Origin: BACL14 sp042094875
GTDB taxonomy: Bacteria; Pseudomonadota; Gammaproteobacteria; Burkholderiales; Methylophilaceae
Length of the DNA stretch: 64,000 bases
NCBI GenBank assembly: GCA_042094875.1
Contig: JBELCI010000011.1
Location: 310,001-374,000 of the forward strand
Direction of reading: 5' to 3'
Of this stretch, positions 42,498 to 50,775 are shown one piece after another. Below the pieces are notes generated by a model. The model was not told where the DNA came from. It did no database searches and saw nothing but the letters and a program-made list of their open reading frames with translations. Position 1 is the stretch's first letter. Each line of letters begins with the position of its first letter. A program made the translations under genes and the position numbers.

Positions 42498-42926
42498 ATG
42501 ATAAAAATTTATACAGACGGAGCTTGCAAGGGTAATCCTGGTCCAGGAGGTTGGGGGGCATTAATAGATGATGGTAACGTTCAAAATGAAATCTTTGGTG
42601 GCGAAGACAATACTACTAATAATAGGATGGAAATTATGGCTGTTATTATGGCTTTAGAAACTATTGAAGTTGATGATGAAATTACAGTTTTTACTGATTC
42701 AAAATATGTGCAAAAAGGAATAAATGAATGGATTAAAAATTGGAAGATTAATGGTTGGAGATCTAGCAATAAGAAGCCAGTTAAGAATAAAGACTTATGG
42801 ATTCAGCTAGATGATTTAACTTCAAAGTTAAAAATAAATTGGGTCTGGATAAAAGGTCATTCAGGTCACCTTGGTAATGAAAGAGCTGATTTTTTAGCAA
42901 ACCAAGGTGTTAATAGCAGAGGTTAA
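42498..42926 (+). CDS. rnhA: Ribonuclease HI
   Basis: RNase H1 of 142 residues, removing RNA from RNA-DNA hybrids. It starts IKIYTDGACKGNPGPGGWGA with the first catalytic Asp. The other acidic residues are Glu in NNRMEIMAVIMALE, Asp in FTDSKYV and the C-terminal Asp in NERADFLAN, giving the complete DEDD set. WVKGHSGHLGNE-like handle sequence (WIKGHSGHLGNE) is present. It is followed five bases later by dnaQ, the common rnhA-dnaQ pair. Confidence 0.97.
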   Translation: MIKIYTDGACKGNPGPGGWGALIDDGNVQNEIFGGEDNTTNNRMEIMAVIMALETIEVDDEITVFTDSKYVQKGINEWIKNWKINGWRSSNKKPVKNKDLWIQLDDLTSKLKINWVWIKGHSGHLGNERADFLANQGVNSRG

Positions 42927-42931
42927 TAATA

Positions 42932-43603
42932 ATGAGACAAATATTTTTAGATACAGAAACAACTGGCCTTGATCCAAATCAAGGCCATAGGGTTATTGAA
43001 ATAGCTGCTGTAGAGATGAACAACCGACAATTAACAAATAATCACTACCATACATACTTAAACCCAGAAAGAGATATTGATTCTGCTGCACAAGAAGTTC
43101 ATGGGATAACCTTAGATTTTCTTCAAGACAAACCTTTATTTAATGATATATCTAATGATTTTTTAAGCTTTATTAAAGATGCAGAAATTATTATTCATAA
43201 TGCACCATTTGATGTTGGCTTTCTTAATATGGAGCTTGGCAAAGTTAGTTTAAGTAAATTAGAAACATATGTAAGTTCTATTTTTGATTCACTTTTATTA
43301 GCTAAAGAAATTAGACCGGGACAAAGAAATAATTTAGATGCATTATGCAAGTCTTACGGGATAGATAACACTTCAAGAACGCTTCATGGTGCCCTTCTTG
43401 ATGCCCAACTTTTATCAGACGTATATCTTGCAATGACAAGAGGGCAGGAGGGTTTTGAAATTAATTTTACTTCAAATACACAAAATATAAATATTGGAGA
43501 TGCAAACCAATCGGAGCTTATTATTATTGAGCCAAAGAAAGATGAAGTTAAATTACATAAAGAATTTCTATCAAATATTAAAATGAAAAGAAATGATATT
43601 TAA
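42932..43603 (+). CDS. dnaQ: DNA polymerase III epsilon subunit (proofreading exonuclease)
   Basis: A 223-residue 3'-5' exonuclease. ExoI DTETTGLDPNQGHRVIEIAAVE is near the N-terminus. ExoII NAPFDVGFLNMEL and the ExoIIIepsilon block HGALLDAQLLSDVYLAM follow. The C-terminal tail (about 185-223) should bind the polymerase alpha subunit. Given that no mutL is seen at its normal locus in this window (see findings), proofreading may carry extra weight here. It overlaps the convergent queD gene by four bases. Confidence 0.96.
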   Translation: MRQIFLDTETTGLDPNQGHRVIEIAAVEMNNRQLTNNHYHTYLNPERDIDSAAQEVHGITLDFLQDKPLFNDISNDFLSFIKDAEIIIHNAPFDVGFLNMELGKVSLSKLETYVSSIFDSLLLAKEIRPGQRNNLDALCKSYGIDNTSRTLHGALLDAQLLSDVYLAMTRGQEGFEINFTSNTQNINIGDANQSELIIIEPKKDEVKLHKEFLSNIKMKRNDI

Positions 43604-44037
43604 TATACTTCTGCCCAATTATTTGGAGTTTCAAAGAGTTTAATTTTAAATGGCCTAATTGAATCGCCAAATTCTTTTTTAAATGCAGTTTTTAATTTAT
43701 CCATTGCAACTAATGCCATATTTTCTGCTGTTGGAACCAAGGGAAAAATTACTGTTTTATGATTCTTTAATGAATTTAAAAATTCAAGAACAACTTCATC
43801 GTGTTTATAAACAATAAATGAGTGATCCCATTCATCAACAATAGATTTTTTTATTAAATCTTTTGCGTCTTTAAAATCTAAAACCATTCCAAAGTTCGAA
43901 TTTGTTTTTTCTGAATTAATATCGCCTTTAATAGTTACCTCAATACAATATCTGTGACCATGTAAATTTTTGCATATACTTTTGTGGCTTGGAATTCTGT
44001 GGCCAGCATCAAATTCTAATCTTGTTGTTATTTCCAT
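43600..44037 (-). CDS. queD: 6-carboxy-5,6,7,8-tetrahydropterin synthase (QueD/PTPS family)
   Basis: A 145-residue T-fold enzyme converting dihydroneopterin triphosphate to carboxytetrahydropterin in queuosine synthesis. Zinc ligands are His13 (FDAGHRIPSH), His26 and His28 (CKNLHGH), with catalytic Cys22. DFKDAKDLIKKSIVDEWDHSFI and PTAENMALVAMDKL are family blocks. The Q-tRNA pathway is also represented by queG at 53465, supporting this over an eukaryote-like biopterin role. The ATG shares one base with the end of the upstream M48 peptidase gene. Confidence 0.9.
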   Translation of the reverse strand: MEITTRLEFDAGHRIPSHKSICKNLHGHRYCIEVTIKGDINSEKTNSNFGMVLDFKDAKDLIKKSIVDEWDHSFIVYKHDEVVLEFLNSLKNHKTVIFPLVPTAENMALVAMDKLKTAFKKEFGDSIRPFKIKLFETPNNWAEVY

Positions 44038-45293
44038 TATTTTTTATTTATTGTATTTATTCTTTCAAGAGCAGGGGGGTGTGAATCATAAAATTTAGAG
44101 TGAAGAGGATCTGGGGTTAAGGTTGCGGCATTGTCTCTATATAGTTTTATTAACGATAGTTTTAAATCATTGGAATTACTATATTTACAGGCATAATCAT
44201 CGGCTTCAAATTCATTTTTTCGTGAGTAGTATGCCATTAATGGCCTTATAAAAAAAATAAATAGCGGTGAGATTAATAAGAAAAGTAATAACCCATTTGC
44301 ATCATTTTGAGCAACACCTAATGAACTATAAAACCATGGACTATCTTTGAGCACTCCTAAGATATATAGGCCTATGAAACTAATAATGAACATTAATATA
44401 ATTCTCTTCTTGACATGGTTATGGTGAAAATGACCAAGTTCATGAGCTAATACAGCCTCTATTTCTTTATGAGTCAATTTTTCAAGTAATGTATCAAAAA
44501 ATACTATTCTTTTTGATTTACCAAAACCTGTAAAGTATGCATTACCATGATTGCTCCTTAATGATCCATTCATAACAAATAGGCCATCAGATTCAAATCC
44601 ACATTTTGAAAGTAATTTTTCGATTTTGTCTTTTAGTTTTTTGTCTTTCAAAGGAACAAATTTATTAAAAAATGGAGCAATGAAAAGAGGATATATTGTA
44701 AGCATTAAAAAATTAAAAGCAGAAATAAAAATCCATAACCAAAGCCACCATAAACTACCTAAGTTTTTGATTATCCATAAAGAAATTAACAGTAAGGGAA
44801 TTCCAATAATTATACTTAAAGCAGCTTGCTTAAATATATCTGATATAAAAATATATCTTGTCATGCGGTTAAATCCAAATTTTTCATCGATAACGAAAGT
44901 TTTAAAATAACTCAATGGAAGATCTATTAGAGAAGATATTAGCATCACTGATATAATAACTATTGCTCCAATTGCTAATTGATTATTAATTAAATTGAAA
45001 GAATCGCTTAATTCAGTAACCATATTAGTTATGATATTTATACCGCCACCAAGGGTTATTAGGTATAAAAATATAGCTTGTATAAATAAGTCAATTATTC
45101 CAATATTTGACTTAGAGATAGTGTAGTCTGCAGCTTTTTTATGATCTGAAATAGAAATTATTTTTGAAAAATCAGACGGCACTTTAGTTTTATTTTTTTT
45201 AATATATGCTATATGTCTTCTGGATAACCATGCTTGGAAAATAGTAGTAGTGACTAACAAAAATAAGAATAGATAGTAAAAAGTAATTGACAT
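44037..45293 (-). CDS. M48 family membrane metallopeptidase (Ste24/HtpX-like)
   Basis: A membrane zinc protease of about 418 residues. Six or more hydrophobic segments are evident, with the zinc site HELGHFHHNH around residues 280-290 and the downstream acidic ligand in RKNEFEADDYA. The N-terminal CAAX-protease-I-type region (FSKIISISDHKKAADYTISK, LPLSYFKTFVIDEKFGFNRMT) marks it as the Ste24 type rather than the shorter HtpX. In bacteria these proteases act in membrane protein quality control. The start is set at ATG 45293; a GTG nine bases upstream (45302) is possible. Bacteria do not prenylate CAAX proteins, so the natural substrate is unknown. Confidence 0.9.
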   Translation of the reverse strand: MSITFYYLFLFLLVTTTIFQAWLSRRHIAYIKKNKTKVPSDFSKIISISDHKKAADYTISKSNIGIIDLFIQAIFLYLITLGGGINIITNMVTELSDSFNLINNQLAIGAIVIISVMLISSLIDLPLSYFKTFVIDEKFGFNRMTRYIFISDIFKQAALSIIIGIPLLLISLWIIKNLGSLWWLWLWIFISAFNFLMLTIYPLFIAPFFNKFVPLKDKKLKDKIEKLLSKCGFESDGLFVMNGSLRSNHGNAYFTGFGKSKRIVFFDTLLEKLTHKEIEAVLAHELGHFHHNHVKKRIILMFIISFIGLYILGVLKDSPWFYSSLGVAQNDANGLLLFLLISPLFIFFIRPLMAYYSRKNEFEADDYACKYSNSNDLKLSLIKLYRDNAATLTPDPLHSKFYDSHPPALERINTINKK

Positions 45294-45390
45294 AACGAGC
45301 ACTTAAATATTAAAAGAGTTATTGTGAAGTAAAACTATAATAAAAGTAAGTTGAAAATGAGATTAATTTTAAATTTTAATGGAAATCATG

Positions 45391-45936
45391 ATGAGCAAAA
45401 GTAATGATAATTTAATATGGTTAGATATGGAAATGAGCGGTCTAAATTCAGAGACTGATAAAATTCTAGAAATTGCAGTTATCATAACTGATCCATTTTT
45501 AAAAATTATTGATGAAGGGCCGGTTTTAGTATTAAATCAATCTGATGAGGTATTAGCTAAAATGGATTCTTGGAATCAATCTACACATGGAAAATCAGGC
45601 TTAATTGAAAAAGTGAAAAACTCAAAAATAAATGAAGAAATGGCTTCCCATCAATTATTAGAATTCTTCAGTAAATATGTCGGTAGAAATAAATCACCTA
45701 TGTGTGGAAATTCAATTTGTCAGGATAGAAGATTCATGGCCAAGCATATGCCTGATTTAGAATCATATTTTCACTATCGCAATCTTGATGTCAGTGTGTT
45801 TAAAGAATTGGCAAAAAGATGGAAACCTGAATTAATAGAGGGATTTAAAAAAAAGAGTAAACATGAGGCTCTAGCAGATATTTTGGAGTCTATCGAGGAG
45901 TTGAAATATTATCGAGAACATTTTATAAAAGTGTAA
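45391..45936 (+). CDS. orn: Oligoribonuclease
   Basis: Orn degrades 2-5 nt RNAs left by other RNases and is usually essential. The 181-residue protein starts NLIWLDMEMSGLN with the first DEDD acidic pair. CGNSICQDRRFMAKHMPDLE holds the ExoII region and SKHEALADILESIEEL the ExoIII His/Asp. The start is taken at ATG 45391, because MSKSNDNLIW aligns with known Orn N-termini and GGAAAT lies upstream. ATG codons at 45379 and 45388 are alternatives. crcB starts four bases downstream. Confidence 0.95.
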   Translation: MSKSNDNLIWLDMEMSGLNSETDKILEIAVIITDPFLKIIDEGPVLVLNQSDEVLAKMDSWNQSTHGKSGLIEKVKNSKINEEMASHQLLEFFSKYVGRNKSPMCGNSICQDRRFMAKHMPDLESYFHYRNLDVSVFKELAKRWKPELIEGFKKKSKHEALADILESIEELKYYREHFIKV

Positions 45937-45940
45937 ATTA

Positions 45941-46330
45941 ATGTTTAATTTAACTAATTTTTTCTTAGTTGGTATTGCTGCTGCGATTGGGGCATGGCTC
46001 AGGTGGGGGATAGGCTACATCTTTTCTGCGCTTTACCCAAGCCTTCCTTTTGGAACCTTGGTTGTAAATTTACTCGGTGGTTTTCTAATGGGTTTATCAA
46101 TTGCTTATTTTCAGAATATTGCTTCCTCACTTAATGAGGAATTAAAATTATTTATCAATATAGGATTTTTGGGCGGATTAACTACTTTTTCTGCTTATAC
46201 ATCTGAAATATTTACTTTTTTGCAAAAGGGAGAGATACAAACAAGTTTTTTGTTTTTAATTAGCCATGTTTTAGGTGCCTTAATAATGGCTTTTATTGGT
46301 TGGTATATCCTTATTTTTTTAATGGACTAG
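45941..46330 (+). CDS. crcB: Fluoride ion exporter CrcB/Fluc
   Basis: A 129-residue, four-helix fluoride channel that acts as an antiparallel dimer. Family motifs are AIGAWLRWGIGY, PFGTLVVNLLGGFLMG and GFLGGLTTFSAYTSE, which hold the conserved Asn, the Phe-box region and the sodium-site loop. It is placed four bases after orn with no room for a fluoride riboswitch, so it appears constitutive with orn. Its last 20 bp overlap the end of convergent rne. Confidence 0.93.
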   Translation: MFNLTNFFLVGIAAAIGAWLRWGIGYIFSALYPSLPFGTLVVNLLGGFLMGLSIAYFQNIASSLNEELKLFINIGFLGGLTTFSAYTSEIFTFLQKGEIQTSFLFLISHVLGALIMAFIGWYILIFLMD

Positions 46331-48476
46331 CCTTCTTCGGCTTTGTAGCTTTCTTCGGCTTTGTAGCTTTCTTCGTTTCAACCATAACTAATTTTGTATT
46401 CTTAGTTTCTTTTTTTTCATGATTTTGCCAAGAGGCAATTTTTTTATTCGAAGTTTTCTTTTTAACTGGAGCTTTAGCTTTAGATGTTGAAGTTTTTGTT
46501 GATGGTTTTGTTTCAACAAGTTTAAGCCCAACTTTTGATAAATCAACTTTTTCTAATTTTGGAGTCTGTTTTTTTGGTGTTGGCTTAGTTTCATTTTTTG
46601 GTAGAGAATCAATAATTGAAGAAGTATTTTCGTTTGTATTTTTATTAACTTCAGTATTATTTTTTTCCTTAGTTATTGGAGCATCATTTTTACCTCTATT
46701 TCTATTTAAATTACTTCTATTTCTGTTTCTATTATTATTTCTTCTTCTATTATTTTTTTGCTTATCTATTTGTTTTGTATCTTCTTCATTGCCTTTTTCA
46801 TCAATAAGGGCTTCACCCTCTGACGTACCTATTAAGTTTTTAAAGAATCCAAAAATGGTATTATTATTTTTTGATTTTGTATTTCTTTGAGATGGCACAA
46901 TTGTCTTTACTACTGGCTCTAATCTATCTTTTTGATTTTGCCCCCCATCAATGTTATTTTGAATAATATCATTTGTTGGCTCAGCTACTTTATAATTAGA
47001 TCTGTTATTTTTTTGTGGTGATCTATCAAGAGTATATTTTGGTATTTCATAATATTTGTTTGGAATAATTATAATTTCATTACTTGTTTTATTTTCTATT
47101 TCTGCAATATCATTTCTTTTTTCATTAAGGAGCAATGTTGCAACTTCAATTGGTATTTGAACAGAAATAGTTTGATTAATTTCCTTATTAGCCTCTTCTT
47201 CAATTGTTCTTAGAATGTATAGGGAAGTTGATTGCATATCTCGAACTCTTCCTGTTCCTTCACATCTTGGACAAACACCATTCACAGCTTCACCTAGGCT
47301 TGGTTTAAGTCTTTGTCTTGATAATTCTAATAATCCAAATCTTGATATTCTACTTGTTTGAATTCTTGCTTTATCAAGCTTTAATGAATCCCTAATCTTA
47401 TTTTCAACTTCTTTTTGATTTTTTGTATTTTCCATATCGATGAAGTCAATAACTATCAAGCCACCAATATCTCTTAAACGAAGTTGCTTTGCTATTTCAT
47501 CAGCAGCCTCAAGATTAGTACTTAATGCAGTATTTTCAATACTTTTACCTTTTGTTGAGCGACTTGAATTAACATCTATTGAAACAAGAGCTTCAGTATG
47601 GTCAATAACAATTACACCACCTGAAGGTAATTGAACTTCTCTAAGAAAAGCTGATTCTATTTGTTTTTCAATTTTAAATTTATTAAATAATGAAATTTCA
47701 TCTTCATAAAATTTAATTCTATCTACATATTCAGGCATTACATGACTCATAAACTGATTTGCTTGGTCAAAAATTTCCTTTTTATCTATAAGAATTTCTT
47801 CGATATCCTCATGAAAATAATCTCTAATTGCTCTTACAACTAAATTACTTTCTTGGTAAATTAAGAACGGTGCCGGTTGAGCACTTGCTGCGCTTTCTAT
47901 AGCTTCGCAAAGTTGTGCTAAATAGTCAATGTCCCATTGAATTTCTTCTACCGATGCACCTATGCCGGCAGTTCTTCCTATAACACTCATACCTTTTTTA
48001 ACTTTAACTTTAGATAGGATCTCTTTGAATTCAAATCTTTCTTCTCCTTCAACCCTTCTAGATATGCCACCACCACCGTTATTATTTGGCATTAAAACAA
48101 TATATCTACCAGCCAATGATAGATATGATGTAAGCGCAGCACCCTTATTTCCTCGCTCTTCTTTATTGACTTGAATAATTAGTTCTTGACCTTCTTTTAA
48201 AACATCTTTAATTGATATATTTTTTTTTCTTGTTTTTTTAGAATAAAATTCTGGTGCTAATTCTTTGAATGGTAAAAAACCATGTCTTTCGACACCATAA
48301 TTTACAAATGCTGCTTCTAGAGATGGTTCGATGCGCGTGACTACAGCCTTATAAATATTACTTTTTCTTTGTTCTAGGTTGCCTCTTTCAAAATCTAGAT
48401 CTAATAATTTATTGTCATCAACTGTTGCTACTCTTAGCTCTTCTGATTGTGTTGCATTAAAAAGCATTCTTTTCAT
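46311..48476 (-). CDS. rne: Ribonuclease E
   Basis: The main mRNA-decay and rRNA/tRNA-processing endonuclease, about 721 residues. The catalytic N-terminal half starts MKRMLFNATQSEELRVA, has the S1 domain region (EAAFVNYGVERHGFLP), catalytic Asp residues in SIDVNSSRSTKG and VIDFIDM, and the zinc-link CPRCEGTGRVR. From about residue 500 the tail is disordered and rich in Asn, Arg and Lys (RRRNNNRNRNRSNLNRNR), typical of RNA- and partner-binding segments, and ends in PKKATK repeats. MKRM aligns with E. coli, so ATG 48476 is used although 48479 is equally near the GAGGAT ribosome site. The 350 bp upstream probably carries a long leader. Confidence 0.95.
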   Translation of the reverse strand: MKRMLFNATQSEELRVATVDDNKLLDLDFERGNLEQRKSNIYKAVVTRIEPSLEAAFVNYGVERHGFLPFKELAPEFYSKKTRKKNISIKDVLKEGQELIIQVNKEERGNKGAALTSYLSLAGRYIVLMPNNNGGGGISRRVEGEERFEFKEILSKVKVKKGMSVIGRTAGIGASVEEIQWDIDYLAQLCEAIESAASAQPAPFLIYQESNLVVRAIRDYFHEDIEEILIDKKEIFDQANQFMSHVMPEYVDRIKFYEDEISLFNKFKIEKQIESAFLREVQLPSGGVIVIDHTEALVSIDVNSSRSTKGKSIENTALSTNLEAADEIAKQLRLRDIGGLIVIDFIDMENTKNQKEVENKIRDSLKLDKARIQTSRISRFGLLELSRQRLKPSLGEAVNGVCPRCEGTGRVRDMQSTSLYILRTIEEEANKEINQTISVQIPIEVATLLLNEKRNDIAEIENKTSNEIIIIPNKYYEIPKYTLDRSPQKNNRSNYKVAEPTNDIIQNNIDGGQNQKDRLEPVVKTIVPSQRNTKSKNNNTIFGFFKNLIGTSEGEALIDEKGNEEDTKQIDKQKNNRRRNNNRNRNRSNLNRNRGKNDAPITKEKNNTEVNKNTNENTSSIIDSLPKNETKPTPKKQTPKLEKVDLSKVGLKLVETKPSTKTSTSKAKAPVKKKTSNKKIASWQNHEKKETKNTKLVMVETKKATKPKKATKPKKASPLKK
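46333..46375 (-). repeat. 18-bp tandem repeat at the 3' end of rne
   Basis: The 18-base unit TTCTTCGGCTTTGTAGCT occurs twice in exact copy (46333-46350, 46351-46368) followed by seven bases of a third. In the rne frame it encodes repeats of Lys-Ala-Thr-Lys-Pro-Lys, extending the basic tail. Confidence 0.9.
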
Positions 48477-48479
48477 CAA

Positions 48480-48829
48480 TTTATCCTCAAATTTTTGAAG
48501 ATTTTTATTGAAAGAATTAGTTATGAATTAGTTTGATTTAATAACAGAAACATACTTTTTTACATCGAAATTAAGTTGATATAAACAAAGTATGGCTTCT
48601 TTAATTTTTCTTAAACTTTTATATTAAATAAATCTTCTCTACAATTTCGTCTAAATTCTTTTTAAAAATCTTTAATGTTTTGTCTGCTTCTTATCCTTTT
48701 TGGTGAGCAGATCGAACCTTGTATTCTATGTACATGTATAATTCAGAATTGTTTTTCTCTTTAAGATGTATTAAAGATATCTGAACAACTAGAGTATATG
48801 CGATAAATAATTAAAAGCAAACATACAAA
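48480..48829. other. 350-bp intergenic region between divergent rne and rluC
   Basis: This is the only gene-free stretch above 300 bp in the window. It is very A/T rich with no convincing open frame. On the minus side a GAGGAT ribosome site stands seven bases before the rne ATG. About 200 bases further upstream, CTGCT...AGCAG (around 48684-48711) can form a short stem. RNase E genes often carry long leaders for autoregulation, so a leader is plausible but its elements are not defined here. TATAAT at 48736-48741 might be a -10 for rluC, without a clear -35. Confidence 0.5.
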
Positions 48830-49786
48830 ATGGTAGAAGATTCAAAAAAACAAGTTTTTTATCAAATTATTGATGAAAAAAGTAACGGCCAAAAAATTGA
48901 TAATTTTCTAATAAAAATTTTAAAAGGTGTTCCTAAAAGCCATATATATAAATTAATTAGAAGTGGGCAGGTAAGAGTAAATAGAAAACGAATTAAAACA
49001 GATCTTAGACTTAAAATAAATGATAATGTAAGAATACCGCCAGTCAATCTCAAAAAAAATACTTTGACAAATAAGGCTTTGCTCAATCATAAGCAATTTG
49101 ATATTAATATTATTTTTGAAGATGAAATTTTAATAGCAATAAATAAACCTGCAGGAGTAGCAGTTCATGGAGGCAGTGGTTTAAGTTTTGGAGTGATTGA
49201 ATTGTTGAGACATCAGAGACCAAATTCTAAATTTTTGGAGCTCATTCATCGAATTGATAAGGAAACTTCAGGAGTTCTATTGGTTGCCAAAAAGAGATCA
49301 GCTTTGGTAGATATTCATAAGCAAATACGAGAAAAAAAAGTTCATAAAAAATATATTGTTGCTGTAAATGGTGAATGGATAGAAAAACAGAAAACCATAG
49401 AGCTTGAATTAATAAAGAGCAAAGAGAATGACAATCAAAAAGTAATAGTAAAAAATTCAACAAACAAAAGTATCATCTCAAAAGATTCAAAATCAGTATT
49501 TTTTCTTAGAAAACATTTTAGTAGCTATAGCTTATTAGATGTTAAATTAATTACTGGTCGTACACATCAAATTAGAGTGCAATTATCACATTTAGGATTC
49601 CCAATTTTAGGAGATAAAAAATACGGTGATTTTAATCTTAATAAGAATTTAAAAAGAATAGGGTTAAAAAATATGTTTTTACATGCTTCTGAATTTGCAT
49701 TTCTTCATCCAAAAACTCAGAAAAAAACTATGTTTACAGCTAAACTTCCAAATTATTTAGAGGAATTTCTACAGAATCATGAGTAA
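48830..49786 (+). CDS. rluC: 23S rRNA pseudouridine synthase (RluC type)
   Basis: A 318-residue RluA-family enzyme that makes pseudouridines in 23S rRNA. The N-terminal S4 domain spans about 15-80 (KIDNFLIKILKGVPKSHIYKLIRSGQVRVNRKR). The catalytic Asp lies in LIHRIDKETSGVLLVAK near residue 145, and GRTHQIRVQLSHLGFPILGDKKYG is the C-terminal family signature. The N-terminal S4 domain plus location beside rne and before the HAD-Rieske-S49 genes matches RluC in other proteobacteria. The last eight bases overlap the next gene. Confidence 0.93.
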   Translation: MVEDSKKQVFYQIIDEKSNGQKIDNFLIKILKGVPKSHIYKLIRSGQVRVNRKRIKTDLRLKINDNVRIPPVNLKKNTLTNKALLNHKQFDINIIFEDEILIAINKPAGVAVHGGSGLSFGVIELLRHQRPNSKFLELIHRIDKETSGVLLVAKKRSALVDIHKQIREKKVHKKYIVAVNGEWIEKQKTIELELIKSKENDNQKVIVKNSTNKSIISKDSKSVFFLRKHFSSYSLLDVKLITGRTHQIRVQLSHLGFPILGDKKYGDFNLNKNLKRIGLKNMFLHASEFAFLHPKTQKKTMFTAKLPNYLEEFLQNHE

Positions 49787-50435
49787 TAAATTTGATTTAA
49801 TTATTTTTGATTGGGATGGTACGTTGTCAAATTCAGTAGGATTAATAACTGATTTAATAATAGATTCTTTTAATGAGCTAGGCATCAAGCCTCCCAGCCA
49901 ACATTCTATATCACTGCAATTTGGTATTAAGCTTGAGCAAGCATTACTCTCTCTTCTTCCTAAAAGAGATTTATCAAAAATCGATATTTTATTAGATACC
50001 TATAAAACTTTATTTAAAAAGTATTCAGGTCAAGTAAATTTATATGAGGGGGTAGAGTTTGGGATTAAAGAATTAAAAAGACAAGGATACTTATTAGCAA
50101 TTGCAACTGGAGGAAGCAGGGGGGGCTTTAATAATTCAATTAATCAAACATCTTTAAATACATTCTTTAATTTAACAAAAACGTCAAATGATTGTTTTTC
50201 TAAACCTCACCCACAAATGATTCTAGAAATTTTAGAGGAATTAATAGTTTTACCTGAAAAAGCTTTGATGGTTGGCGACTCAATACATGATCTTCAAATG
50301 GCAAAGAGTGCAGGGATATCATCCTTAGCAATACTTTATGGTTCACAAACAAAAAAGCAACTAGAAGGTAACGGGGCTTTGGGTTACATTAATGATTCAT
50401 ATGAGTTATTTGAATGGATAAGAATTAATGGATAA
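49779..50435 (+). CDS. HAD-superfamily hydrolase (Gph-like)
   Basis: A 218-residue HAD phosphatase. IIFDWDGTLSNS contains the nucleophile and acid Asp residues (about 10 and 12). AIATGGSRGG is motif II, KPHPQMI has the motif III Lys, and MVGDSIHDLQMAKSAGI is motif IV. Its place after rluC and before a Rieske protein is conserved in Betaproteobacteria, where it is annotated as a phosphoglycolate-phosphatase-like protein. It is distinct from the gph next to ubiG. Substrate unknown. It overlaps both neighbours by eight bases. Confidence 0.88.
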   Translation: MSNKFDLIIFDWDGTLSNSVGLITDLIIDSFNELGIKPPSQHSISLQFGIKLEQALLSLLPKRDLSKIDILLDTYKTLFKKYSGQVNLYEGVEFGIKELKRQGYLLAIATGGSRGGFNNSINQTSLNTFFNLTKTSNDCFSKPHPQMILEILEELIVLPEKALMVGDSIHDLQMAKSAGISSLAILYGSQTKKQLEGNGALGYINDSYELFEWIRING

Positions 50436-50766
50436 TCAAATTTTTATAAAAAAAGATTGTTTCAACAATGACCCAAGCACTGTAAAATTTAATTTTTTGG
50501 AGAATGGTCAGGACCAATCTGGCTTTATTGTTTTTTTTGATAAAAAATACTATGCATATAGAAATAAATGTCAGCATTTAGAGGTAGAACTTGATTGGGA
50601 AGACAATAATTTTTTTGAAGATGAAAATAAATTAATTATATGTGCAACTCATGGAGCACTTTATGAGCCAACATCAGGAAAATGTTTAATGGGACCCTGT
50701 AAGGGTAAGAATTTGGAAATTTTAAATTTGAAAGTTTTAGAAGATAAATTAATTGTAACTATTTAG
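50428..50766 (+). CDS. Rieske [2Fe-2S] domain protein
   Basis: A 112-residue soluble protein that is essentially one Rieske domain. The cluster ligands are Cys-x-His in NKCQHLEVELDW and Cys-x-x-His in ICATHGALYEPTSGKCLMGPC. No membrane segment is present, so it is not the bc1-complex subunit. It resembles small ferredoxin components of dioxygenase or nitrite-reductase systems, but no oxygenase gene is close. It overlaps the HAD gene by eight bases and ends nine bases before the S49 peptidase gene. The electron partner is unknown. Confidence 0.9.
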   Translation: MDNQIFIKKDCFNNDPSTVKFNFLENGQDQSGFIVFFDKKYYAYRNKCQHLEVELDWEDNNFFEDENKLIICATHGALYEPTSGKCLMGPCKGKNLEILNLKVLEDKLIVTI

Positions 50767-50775
50767 GGCTTAAAT

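Noticed and set aside
45294..45302. GTG start at 45302 for the M48 peptidase
   Set aside because: An ATG nine bases downstream starts directly before the first membrane helix; no ribosome site favours the GTG.
45937..45940. Fluoride riboswitch for crcB
   Set aside because: Only four bases separate orn and crcB, and no riboswitch-like structure could fit without lying inside orn.
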